Positions 7,312-14,645 of a stretch of 28,085 nucleotides of DNA are shown piece by piece. This stretch comes from Holophagales bacterium UBA2201. GTDB taxonomy: Bacteria; Acidobacteriota; Thermoanaerobaculia; UBA2201. Position 1 is the first letter of the stretch; every line of letters starts with the position of its first letter. Where the stretch lies: positions 491 to 28,575 of the forward strand of contig DCUZ01000101.1 of assembly GCA_002327305.1 (NCBI GenBank), given 5' to 3'. The translations under genes and the position numbers were made by a program. The notes beneath the pieces are model-generated. The model was not told the DNA's origin. It was given only the letters and a program-made list of their open reading frames with translations, and did no database searches.

Positions 7312-7426
7312 GTTTCAAGTTCCAGGTTTCAGGTTCCAGGTTTCAGGTCGAATAACCGCGCTCTTCCTTTCCGGATTGGACATCGCACTTGGACTTGAAA
7401 CTTGAAACCTGGAACCTGAAACCCGG
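7312..7426. repeat. Heptamer arrays forming a perfect 21-bp inverted repeat
   Basis: The left arm is built of TTCCAGG and TTTCAGG heptamers, and the right arm of ACTTGAA, ACCTGGA and ACCTGAA. Bases 7325-7345 and 7403-7423 are perfect reverse complements over 21 bp, separated by 57 bp of unique sequence. It fills the 146-bp gap between the PhzF gene and the alcohol dehydrogenase gene. No T-run follows either arm. Confidence 0.9.
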
Positions 7427-7436
7427 CAGGTAAAGG

Positions 7437-8603
7437 TCATAGGCGCTCTTTGAGGATCGTCTCGAGATCGCCGGGGGAGAGGACGACCGGATTGTCCTTG
7501 CACCCCGTCGCCGCGGCGAGGCCGGGGAGGTCCGCCTCCGTCACCCCGAACTCCCCCAGCCGGGGCAGGCACAACGCGCGGGCCCACTCGTCGAGCAGAC
7601 CCAGCAGGCCGTCCAGGTCCGCCCCCAGGTCCCTCCCCTCACGCCCCGTCAAATGGCGCCCCGCCCGGGCGATCTTGGCCAGGTGCCGCACCTCGCCCCC
7701 CTCCTTCAGCCGCTCGACCGTGGCCCTCAGGCAGGGCCCCGCCAGCGTCCCGCACAGCGCGCCATGGGGAATGGAGAACCGCCCGCCCACGCTGGAGGCG
7801 AACCCGTGGACCACCCCCAAGCCGGCGTTGGTCAGGGTGATGCCGGAGCAATACGCGGCGTAGGCCATGCGCGACCGCGCCTCCAGGTCCGTGCCGTCGG
7901 CATAGGCCGCCGGCAGGGCCCGCCCCGCCGCCGCCAGCCCCGCTTCGGCCAGGGCGTCGGTGAGCGGGTTGGCCTTGAGCGAGACATACGATTCGAGGAG
8001 TTGGGTCACGGCGTCCATCCCGCACGCGGCGGTCAGCGGCGGCGGGCACGAGCGGTGCAGTTCGGGGTCCACCACCGCGGCGTCGGGCATCAGGGCGTCG
8101 TGGCGCAGGGAGCGCTTGAACCCTCCGGGCCCCACCCGGCTGATCACGGCGTTTCTCGCCGCCTCGCTCCCCGTCCCGGCGGTGGTGGGGACCGCGATGA
8201 AGGGGAGGCGCCGGCCGTCGAAGGGCCGCGTCCCCACCCCCTCCAAAAAATCCCCCACCGATCCCTCGTGGACCAGCATGGCGGCCACGGCCTTCCCGGC
8301 GTCGAGGACGCTCCCGCCGCCGACGGCGACGACGCACGCGATTTCCTCCCCCCGGCGGCGCGCCGCGATGGAATCCACCAGCTCCGGCGTCGGCTCCCCG
8401 GCGACCTCGGCGGCGGACACGGCGATCCCCGCCCCCTCCAACCCCCCGGCGATCGCGCCGAGGGCGCCCGAGGCCCACAGCGAGGCCCGCCCCGTCACCA
8501 GCAGGCACCGCGTCCCGTGCCGGCGGACCAGGCCGGGCAGTTCAGCCGCCTTCCCCGCTCCGAAAAGGAGGAGGGAAGGGACGCGGAAGTCGAACGGCGT
8601 CAT
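7437..8603 (-). CDS. Iron-containing (group III) alcohol dehydrogenase
   Basis: NAD(P)-dependent oxidoreductase of alcohols or aldehydes, about 388 residues. The dinucleotide site is VVAVGGGSVLDAGK (glycine motif about 95-97), and AVPTTAGTGSEA follows near 138-149. Of the four metal ligands, D197, H266 (VVHGFASSVGG) and H280 (SIPHG) are present. The second ligand, normally His four residues after the Asp, is Gln201 (MDAVTQLLESY). I recall Gln at this position in part of the family, so the enzyme is probably functional. Starts at 8603, 8609 or 8633 are possible; 8603 gives the usual N-terminus (MTPFDFRVP). Substrate unknown. Confidence 0.9.
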   Translation of the reverse strand: MTPFDFRVPSLLLFGAGKAAELPGLVRRHGTRCLLVTGRASLWASGALGAIAGGLEGAGIAVSAAEVAGEPTPELVDSIAARRRGEEIACVVAVGGGSVLDAGKAVAAMLVHEGSVGDFLEGVGTRPFDGRRLPFIAVPTTAGTGSEAARNAVISRVGPGGFKRSLRHDALMPDAAVVDPELHRSCPPPLTAACGMDAVTQLLESYVSLKANPLTDALAEAGLAAAGRALPAAYADGTDLEARSRMAYAAYCSGITLTNAGLGVVHGFASSVGGRFSIPHGALCGTLAGPCLRATVERLKEGGEVRHLAKIARAGRHLTGREGRDLGADLDGLLGLLDEWARALCLPRLGEFGVTEADLPGLAAATGCKDNPVVLSPGDLETILKERL

Positions 8604-8669
8604 GGCCATGGCGAAAACCCGGGACCGGCACATGCAAAGCGAAGCGCCGGCTGGACGAAACCGATGGCT

Positions 8670-9173
8670 CTACCGATCATTTTTCCGGGTCGGGAGCTCT
8701 TGGCTCGCCTGCGCCAAGCCCGGTAGGGTCTCGACGATCTCCAACCGCTCGATCCCGTTTTCCTCGAATTCGCGCGCATAGTGCTCGCGAAAGGGGTCTT
8801 CTCCCTTCATGCGCTCCAGCGGCTCCATGGCCTGAACGCGCTCCAGGCCGTGCAGGCGGACCATGTCGCGGCGGACGAGCCGGGCCTCCAATGTCTCCCA
8901 GAAGGCGTCCTCGGAATACTGGTCCAGGATGGCGAGGTGGGGATCGCTTTCGTCAAACTCATCCGTGGGGTAGTGATGGCCCTGCGGGCCGTGTTGCTCG
9001 ACCAGGTGCCCGCAGCCGAAGTCCTTGGCCAGGGCCAGGAACCTCTGCTGCACTTCCCAATAGGGCCCCGATTCGCCGTCGGTTTCGGTGTTGTACGCCT
9101 CATTGACCCACTGGGCGATCTCCAGCATCGTCAACAGCGTCCGGTACTCCTTGTTCGTGATGTTCACCTTCAT
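8670..9173 (-). CDS. Protein of unknown function
   Basis: A 167-residue, acidic, soluble protein that I do not recognise as a named family. It has no signal peptide or membrane segment. The ATG at 9173 has AAGGAG at good spacing, and the composition matches its neighbours, so it is very likely a real gene. Aromatic- and acid-rich segments such as YSEDAFWETLEARLVRRD in the middle look helical. It lies downstream of the defence island on the same strand, 78 bp from the large helical-repeat gene, so read-through from that operon is possible. The gap between them carries a short inverted copy of the AAATAG/CTATTT type seen in the dispersed repeats. Confidence 0.75.
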   Translation of the reverse strand: MKVNITNKEYRTLLTMLEIAQWVNEAYNTETDGESGPYWEVQQRFLALAKDFGCGHLVEQHGPQGHHYPTDEFDESDPHLAILDQYSEDAFWETLEARLVRRDMVRLHGLERVQAMEPLERMKGEDPFREHYAREFEENGIERLEIVETLPGLAQASQELPTRKNDR

Positions 9174-9251
9174 CGTTGGGCTCCTTCATGATCCATGCGG
9201 TCATGGCTAAAATGGGAACTGTGGGGCTGTTGGCATAAATAGGGACTGCCT

Positions 9252-12158
9252 CTATTTTTCATGATGCTTCTTGAGCAGATCGCGGTACTTCAGGAAACCT
9301 TTGGAGCCGAGGAGGTTGACGATCTCGTCTGCCAGGACGCGGGCTTCTGGTTTTTCATGGGCGAGGCCTTGGTTGAGGACCTGCCAGGCGGCGCCCTCCT
9401 CTCTTGGCACAAGAGCCCAGTATTCATCCTGCCATTCCACAATTCGCTTGAAGCATCGGAGGGTTTCCATGGGGTAGTCTTGAATGGTGCTTTTCATCTG
9501 ATCTATGACATGGAAGCTTAATTGACCCAAACCCGTAATTCGCAGGATCTTTTCAAGGTAGCCAAAGGTCCAATCATCACCGAATTTCCCGGCCCTAAAC
9601 CACCAGGCAAAATTCACGAGTTCCTCTTTCGGAACCTTATCAATTCCACCGCATTTTTCAATTCTCCATTCCCACAGAGGCTTGAACTGCGCCACTAATT
9701 CCTGCTCGTTTTCATGCCTGCCGGTCATTCCATTGCCAATGGTGAATATCGCATGGGCCGTCAAGCCGGCATTGGCCGAATCGAAAAACAGATCCACAAG
9801 ATCGCCTTCGGCGAGTGTCACCTTTCCAATTGCGTACAAGGACATCACCTGCCCGGCAAGTTTGAATTCCGGAGTGGTGTGATCGTCTCTTTCAAACCCC
9901 TTTCCTTTAAGCGCCCGGACTTCCGCGAAATAGATGTCCTTTAAGAGGGCATAGGTGGGGCCGAGACTTGCCCTGGAATAGCTCAGGAAAGTGCTCCACG
10001 CCGCCAAGCGGAGATTCCGAAGTGCGGGATCCTCCGGGAAGACGGCGGGGATCATGCTCTTCGTCCATTCAGGATCGAAATAGTTCAACAGCGGGAGCCA
10101 ATCGCCGAACACCGCATGATCGGTTTCAGAATAATAAAATGGACCTTCCGCGTTGCCCAGGTGTGCTTCCCACACCGCCTTGATTTCAGGAAGGTCCGCC
10201 ATGGTCGCTTCTCGCTCCTGCATAATCTTAATGTTCCTTTTCACCCAAACCGAATAATGCATCATGGCATGGAGCGCCTTGCCACGAGTCGTGTTTATGG
10301 AAAGGGTCAGGTAATCCATATTTTTCCCGCCGTATTGGGTTTCATAGTCCGCATTCGGTTCCAAATCGGCGGCAAGGGGCTCCAAAATCTGCCATATTTG
10401 GGAGCGCAGTTCAATCGGCGGATTATTATCCCGCAGGAAGAACAATTCGATAAGATCCCCAATCGCCTGCCTGGGATAATGCCAACTTTGATCCTCGTCA
10501 AAATGCCGCAGTTTCTCCTCCCCTTCTGCGGCGGGTTGATCAACCACCCACTTGCACAGCTTGAGAACTTGTTCATATGGAATGGCCCGCTGGTTTCTTA
10601 AGGCATCCGAAAAGCCATGGATTAAATGACGCACATAGATGCGATCTATTTCCGGCACCATGAACTCTTCTATCAATGCCACATATTTATCGGGATCTTC
10701 CGCCACTATCTTCGCCAATTCCCTTCCAAGCCCTTCAGGTGACGGTTCAAATACCTCATCGGATAGAATCTCTTCTTTCGGGGCCTTCCACCCTTTTAAA
10801 TAGGCAGCAAGCTCTTCCACCGACATTTCAGAGAGCTTTTGGGCTGGCGCCGGACTGGTCGGCCCCGTCTTCCACCCGCTCATCCAGAAATGGAAATCCG
10901 GATGGTGCGCCGGGCCAAGTTCTTTGGCGAGAGCTTTAAATCGTAATTTCCATTTGCCTTCCAAATATTCTTGAACAGGAATCAGTTTCTTGTACTGCCA
11001 CCACTTGATTCTCATTGCTTTGTGCTCTTCGGCCAGGTCGGGCTCGTTTTCAGAGAGGCGCTCCCTACGCTTCCGCGCTTCTTCTATCCAAACCAGTATG
11101 GCATTTCTTTCTTCGGTCGGCAATTTGCCGAAATGCTTCCGCATCAAATGAAAATACTCATGGTGGATGAAGGTTGAATTGAACTTATCTTCGTTGGCAA
11201 GCCGCTCTTTGATCATCTCCAAGGGTGGTTCTTCAATTATAGTCAGCAAATACAATGCGATGCGCTTAAAAATAGACCATTTTCTTGCCTCAAGCGCCTG
11301 GACTATATTGGGCAATTCGCCGGGTTTCTCCTTGCATACCTTTTCGGCGGCATCCCGAACGGCCACGATCAAAGGGCAGGAAATATGGAAATCATGATTT
11401 TGATCATGATCCTCTATCGCGGGCCGCCAAATGGAGGATATGTCCACTCCTTTCGCTTCCTCAACGCTCTTCTTTACGGAATATTCAATAGCTTTCTGAA
11501 GCAGTTCACAGAGCATGGCAAAGGTGTCTTGAGGCGCTGCTTTTATTAAATCGGAAATGTTATCTTTCAGTATTTCATCATAATGATAGCGATCAAAGCG
11601 AATTGTTGGCTCAAGCTTTCTGTCAGTTATGCGATCCGTTTCCTCCATTTTTTCATTAGCTTTAGGATCGGGCAGAACTTCAAGAAGAACAATGGCCAGG
11701 CCCAAGGCGGCTGCAAGCTCGCCCTCCTTGGCTAACTTGGATATCAGCTTGCCCAGCTCCATTTCCAAGATGCCATGCATTTGTGTTTGACTTTTTAGCC
11801 ACTTGCTCATTTTGATAGCCCATTCTGCCGCAAAAGCCGCTGGCATTATTTGGGCTGCTTCTGTAAAATCAGTTAAAACAAAGAAATTGTCTGTATTTAT
11901 GCTTTGCGCAATTCTAATAACTGCCTCTGGGGTCTTTTCTGCCATTCTATAAAGATAGCGCGATTGTGGCCATATCGGCGCGCCAATTATGCGTCCCTCT
12001 GAATCCCTATATGCAGCAGGAGGATCATTAAATAGGCCTCGCTCTTTAAGGGGAATTATCCATGAATCATCATTTAATTTAGAAAAGAAATATTCATAAT
12101 TGATGGCACGTTTTGCCATCAATTTAATTGCTTTTTCCACCTGTTCTTGTTTAGGCAT
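9252..12158 (-). CDS. Large helical-repeat protein in the RM operon; putative defence component
   Basis: A 968-residue protein, apparently all helical, with no signal peptide, transmembrane segment or Walker A motif. The start at ATG 12158 overlaps the preceding gene by 8 bases; an ATG at 12173 would add five residues. The N-terminus (INYEYFFSKLNDDSWIIPL, then GAPIWPQSRYLYRMA) and the middle (WSIFKRIALYLL, FIHHEYFHLMRKHFG, MSVEELAAYLKGW) resemble, from memory, HEAT/ARM-like regions that follow the NTPase core in large defence-island proteins. Here that region stands alone. An HEYFH string at about 333-337 matches HExxH but probably only marks a repeat turn. Base composition is more AT-rich than in hsdM or hsdR. 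Function is unknown; sensing or scaffolding for the overlapping partner gene is inferred. Confidence 0.7.
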   Translation of the reverse strand: MPKQEQVEKAIKLMAKRAINYEYFFSKLNDDSWIIPLKERGLFNDPPAAYRDSEGRIIGAPIWPQSRYLYRMAEKTPEAVIRIAQSINTDNFFVLTDFTEAAQIMPAAFAAEWAIKMSKWLKSQTQMHGILEMELGKLISKLAKEGELAAALGLAIVLLEVLPDPKANEKMEETDRITDRKLEPTIRFDRYHYDEILKDNISDLIKAAPQDTFAMLCELLQKAIEYSVKKSVEEAKGVDISSIWRPAIEDHDQNHDFHISCPLIVAVRDAAEKVCKEKPGELPNIVQALEARKWSIFKRIALYLLTIIEEPPLEMIKERLANEDKFNSTFIHHEYFHLMRKHFGKLPTEERNAILVWIEEARKRRERLSENEPDLAEEHKAMRIKWWQYKKLIPVQEYLEGKWKLRFKALAKELGPAHHPDFHFWMSGWKTGPTSPAPAQKLSEMSVEELAAYLKGWKAPKEEILSDEVFEPSPEGLGRELAKIVAEDPDKYVALIEEFMVPEIDRIYVRHLIHGFSDALRNQRAIPYEQVLKLCKWVVDQPAAEGEEKLRHFDEDQSWHYPRQAIGDLIELFFLRDNNPPIELRSQIWQILEPLAADLEPNADYETQYGGKNMDYLTLSINTTRGKALHAMMHYSVWVKRNIKIMQEREATMADLPEIKAVWEAHLGNAEGPFYYSETDHAVFGDWLPLLNYFDPEWTKSMIPAVFPEDPALRNLRLAAWSTFLSYSRASLGPTYALLKDIYFAEVRALKGKGFERDDHTTPEFKLAGQVMSLYAIGKVTLAEGDLVDLFFDSANAGLTAHAIFTIGNGMTGRHENEQELVAQFKPLWEWRIEKCGGIDKVPKEELVNFAWWFRAGKFGDDWTFGYLEKILRITGLGQLSFHVIDQMKSTIQDYPMETLRCFKRIVEWQDEYWALVPREEGAAWQVLNQGLAHEKPEARVLADEIVNLLGSKGFLKYRDLLKKHHEK

Positions 12159-12780
12159 TATCACTACTCTCATTCAATACTTCATCTATCTCGGCAATAT
12201 CGTTAAAAATGCGAGGTTTTAGTCTATCTATTAAAAACATCTCCATTTGATATAAGTATTCTTTAAATTCCTTTGGCTCTGCGATGGCATTATGATGCGC
12301 AATCTTTATGAAATAATCTTTAATTATGTTATAAAACTTTACGTTCAATTCTTCAATAGCTTTTGGAACCTTATGCTTTGCTGGATCAAGGGCTCGAAAT
12401 GTTTCCTTCAATTGCTCGCTTCGCGTAGATGTATTTTTTTCGTACCATATGAAGAATTTGTCTATCTTCTTCTTTAGACTTCTATTTTCTGACGTGCTGC
12501 AAAGTGGGCCCAACTTTTTCCAGGAACTGTAAAGTTGTCGGCATTTTGGCCCTAAAGCCTCGGAAGGCTTAATTTTTATGTCAACAATAAGCGGAATCAT
12601 TTGCATAAGCTCGCGCAAATTATGTGCTGAAAGACACAATCTGTCAGGGTTATCATATTGCTTCAGTACGCAGATTGCACTATAGTAAATAGCGGCCAGA
12701 CCTGTATCTTTTTCAAAAAGACATTTGCGCAACGATTCTTGCTGCGAATCAAGCACAGTAAAAGGGTTTGAATTGCTCAT
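12151..12780 (-). CDS. Small all-helical protein, possibly HEPN-like; partner of the large gene
   Basis: A 209-residue protein, predicted all helical and cytoplasmic. The layout recalls HEPN proteins: an N-terminal helix pair with YYSAICVLKQYDNPDRLCLSAHNLREL (split here at about 32-58) and, near the C-terminus, DYFIKIAHHN with H162 and H163. HEPN RNases carry R-x(4-6)-H; here Lys stands at the near positions (K159) and no Arg is in register, so RNase activity is unproven. ATG 12780 overlaps the hsdS stop by 4 bases (ATGA) and has AAGGAG upstream, while its own stop overlaps the next gene by 8. The gene is the most AT-rich of the window, a sign of horizontal origin. I do not recognise a named family with certainty. 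Confidence 0.65.
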   Translation of the reverse strand: MSNSNPFTVLDSQQESLRKCLFEKDTGLAAIYYSAICVLKQYDNPDRLCLSAHNLRELMQMIPLIVDIKIKPSEALGPKCRQLYSSWKKLGPLCSTSENRSLKKKIDKFFIWYEKNTSTRSEQLKETFRALDPAKHKVPKAIEELNVKFYNIIKDYFIKIAHHNAIAEPKEFKEYLYQMEMFLIDRLKPRIFNDIAEIDEVLNESSDNA

Positions 12781-13958
12781 GATGCTCCTTGAAAAGCGCG
12801 ATCGAGAATGGACGGCATCAGGGCATCTAATTCGGCGGCGGATTCGGCCTGGAGGCGCTTTAATTTGTCCATCTTGGCTTGGAGAGCATCCAGCTCGGCG
12901 ACGATACAGCGCTGGTCTTCAAGCAACGGCAGAGAGATTTTAAGTTCCTTGATCATCTTGCCATTCCAATTTGGTTGTGCACCACCCTTCGCATCTTCAC
13001 GCAATTCAAGATAAAGACTTCGAAGCCATAATTGAAGAAATCTTGGATCTAGCTTCGCTCGATTAGGGAAAATGGCACAGCATGCCTGATTTGTTGTTGC
13101 AGGGATTAATAGCCTGCCAGTACGGCCTCGCGTTTGGCCTTGGCCATATAGTGCTACAAGAACAGTTTGGGGAGGGTATAATTTGGCGCTGCTATTTTCC
13201 ATCCCTGCTTTAGTAATGTACTCTTCAGTACTATTGACATCACCATCAATCAATTCTCCGGTCTTGACCCAGGGAATGCTACCATTCCAAAAAGCTGGAT
13301 TATCCCTAGATGGTGTGCCTCCAGAAGTAACTTTTGTAATAGATCCAAGCGCTTCCTGAGGATACGAGCTTTGCAGAAGCTTAATTCGCACTGCTCTCAT
13401 CGCAGAATAGATAAGTGCTTCAGCCTCAATTATTACCTGCTGGCGGAGTTCTCTTGCCCGCTCTATCTCGCCAGCCAGGGCCTCGATCCGCGCCACGATC
13501 CGCCGCTGCTCGGGCAGGGGTGGGAGGAGGATGGGAACAGGCAAAAGGCGCTTTGCCTTGAGTTCTGTTTTTATTCCGCCTGGCACGTATTCCATCAGGA
13601 TTTCACGAAAAGCATTGCTCCGAAGAAGCCACCACAAGAAACGAACATCAACTTTAGTGGTATTTGGAATATAAGAACCATAGTGGATCGTGGCGGCGAT
13701 AGGTTCATCCGTTGAAGGATCATAGATAGCTATGGCGCCTTTGGCGGCATTGATTCCGGAAATAACGAAGTCGCCCGGACGAATCAGTATCATGCCGGTT
13801 TTTGTTTCTGAGTCGTTCCGAAGTTCTATTTTTCCTTCGTTGAAACCGATCTTCGCAAGAACCCTGATCTTGCCTAATTCAATATCTCCTGGAGCGGGTC
13901 GTTCCTGCCTTTCCGTCACCACCTCCCCCAACCTCACCTTCGGCCAGGGCGCGGTCAT
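12777..13958 (-). CDS. hsdS: Type I restriction-modification specificity subunit
   Basis: DNA-recognition subunit that joins HsdM (and HsdR) and sets the bipartite target. The 393 residues have the full two-domain plan: target-recognition domain 1 at about 5-150, the central conserved helical region LPPLPEQRRIVARIEALAGEIERA (split, about 148-172), target-recognition domain 2 at about 200-345 with SGGTPSRDNPAFWNG and WVKTGEL, and the distal helical region LPLLEDQRCIVAELDALQ. The helices are GC-rich while the recognition domains are AT-rich, as expected when recognition domains are exchanged. It is separated from hsdM by 687 bp of repeats, which is unusual, since these genes normally touch. The recognition sequence cannot be predicted. 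Confidence 0.96.
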   Translation of the reverse strand: MTAPWPKVRLGEVVTERQERPAPGDIELGKIRVLAKIGFNEGKIELRNDSETKTGMILIRPGDFVISGINAAKGAIAIYDPSTDEPIAATIHYGSYIPNTTKVDVRFLWWLLRSNAFREILMEYVPGGIKTELKAKRLLPVPILLPPLPEQRRIVARIEALAGEIERARELRQQVIIEAEALIYSAMRAVRIKLLQSSYPQEALGSITKVTSGGTPSRDNPAFWNGSIPWVKTGELIDGDVNSTEEYITKAGMENSSAKLYPPQTVLVALYGQGQTRGRTGRLLIPATTNQACCAIFPNRAKLDPRFLQLWLRSLYLELREDAKGGAQPNWNGKMIKELKISLPLLEDQRCIVAELDALQAKMDKLKRLQAESAAELDALMPSILDRAFQGAS

Positions 13959-13970
13959 GCCACCACCCGC

Positions 13971-14230
13971 TCGTAGCTCGTAGCTTGAAGCTCGTAGCGC
14001 GCGAGAAGGGGACAGTCCTTCACGCCCCCACCCTCAAAATAGGGACAGGCAACGGTTTCGGCGTCCACCCTCCCGGGAAAGCGGGGACAGTCCACGCCAC
14101 CCTTTCCCCCGCCACGGTACAGTCCCCGTTTTCCCCCCGAAACCAAGCCAGTCCCTATTTTCCACCCGGGCCAGGGGACGGTCAAGGCACTGCCTCCCAC
14201 CCGTAGCTCGTAGCTGGCAGCTCGCAGCCG
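13971..14230. repeat. Nested palindromic repeat element between hsdS and hsdM
   Basis: Two direct heptamer arrays of GCTCGTA/GCTTGAA type (about 13971-14000 and 14200-14229) bracket a large imperfect palindrome. Its outer arms are 14036-14061 (starting AAAATAGGGAC) and 14137-14161 (ending GTCCCTATTTT). Inside is a second stem-loop, 14076-14134, with CGGGGAC and GTCCCCG in its arms. The inner stem-loop recurs at 27801-27856. The GGGGACAGTC and AATAGGGAC motifs recall repeats that accompany REP-associated tyrosine transposases, but no transposase gene is present here. Confidence 0.75.
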
Positions 14231-14253
14231 GGGAAAAGACTATGCTGCTGAAC

Positions 14254-14595
14254 TACCGAGGATTTCTCGGTACTTGCCTTGCGAACAAACTCCCCGGCTT
14301 CAACTGGTGCATTTATTGCACAGGTTGGATCGGCGAAGGAATGTGCAAAAAATGCACATTCCGAAAATGCATCCAACTCCCCGCCCCGGCCGATATGATG
14401 GCCGGTCATTTCAGGGCCTCCAGTGTCCTGCGGGCCTGTGCCATGACGGCGGCGAATTTCCGAATCACCGATTCGGAAATATGCGGCACGGATAATTTCC
14501 GCTACGCTGTCGCGGAAATCTGATGATTGGCTTCGCCCAGATTCGCCAGACAGTGTCTGGCAAATCCGTAATTGTGCAGACGCTGTCCGCGCAAT
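14254..14595. repeat. Array of at least seven different short stem-loops
   Basis: Listed from left: arms TACCGAG, 5-nt loop (14254-14272); CAACTGGTGCA, 5-nt loop, two mismatches (14301-14327); GGAATGTGCA, loop AAAAA, perfect (14338-14362); ATTTCCGAATC, loop ACC, perfect (14456-14480); ATTTCCGCTAC, loop GCT, one mismatch (14495-14519); GATTCGCCAGAC, loop AGT, one mismatch (14540-14566); ATTGTGCAGAC, loop GCT, two mismatches (14571-14595). A weaker 6-bp stem lies at 14386-14405. The last four have 11-12 bp arms, 3-nt loops and spacings of 14, 20 and 4 bp. None ends in a T-run. No credible gene lies in this 450-bp stretch. Confidence 0.85.
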
Positions 14596-14645
14596 CTTGG
14601 GAAAGATATTCTTTGAGGGGTTGAAGACCCGGCCTACATGATATT

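Noticed and set aside
7999..8010. Gln in place of a metal-ligand His in the alcohol dehydrogenase as a sign of inactivation
   Set aside because: Gln at this site is, as I recall, found in part of the family, and all other motifs are intact, so I do not treat it as a defect.
11127..11157. HExxH (HEYFH) in the large helical protein as a zinc protease site
   Set aside because: It lies in a repeated helical segment with no third metal ligand motif, and I recall HEY as a structural pattern in similar helical proteins.
14242..14523. 93-codon plus-strand open frame between hsdS and hsdM
   Set aside because: It is composed of the stem-loop array, has no ribosome-binding site, and runs against the operon.
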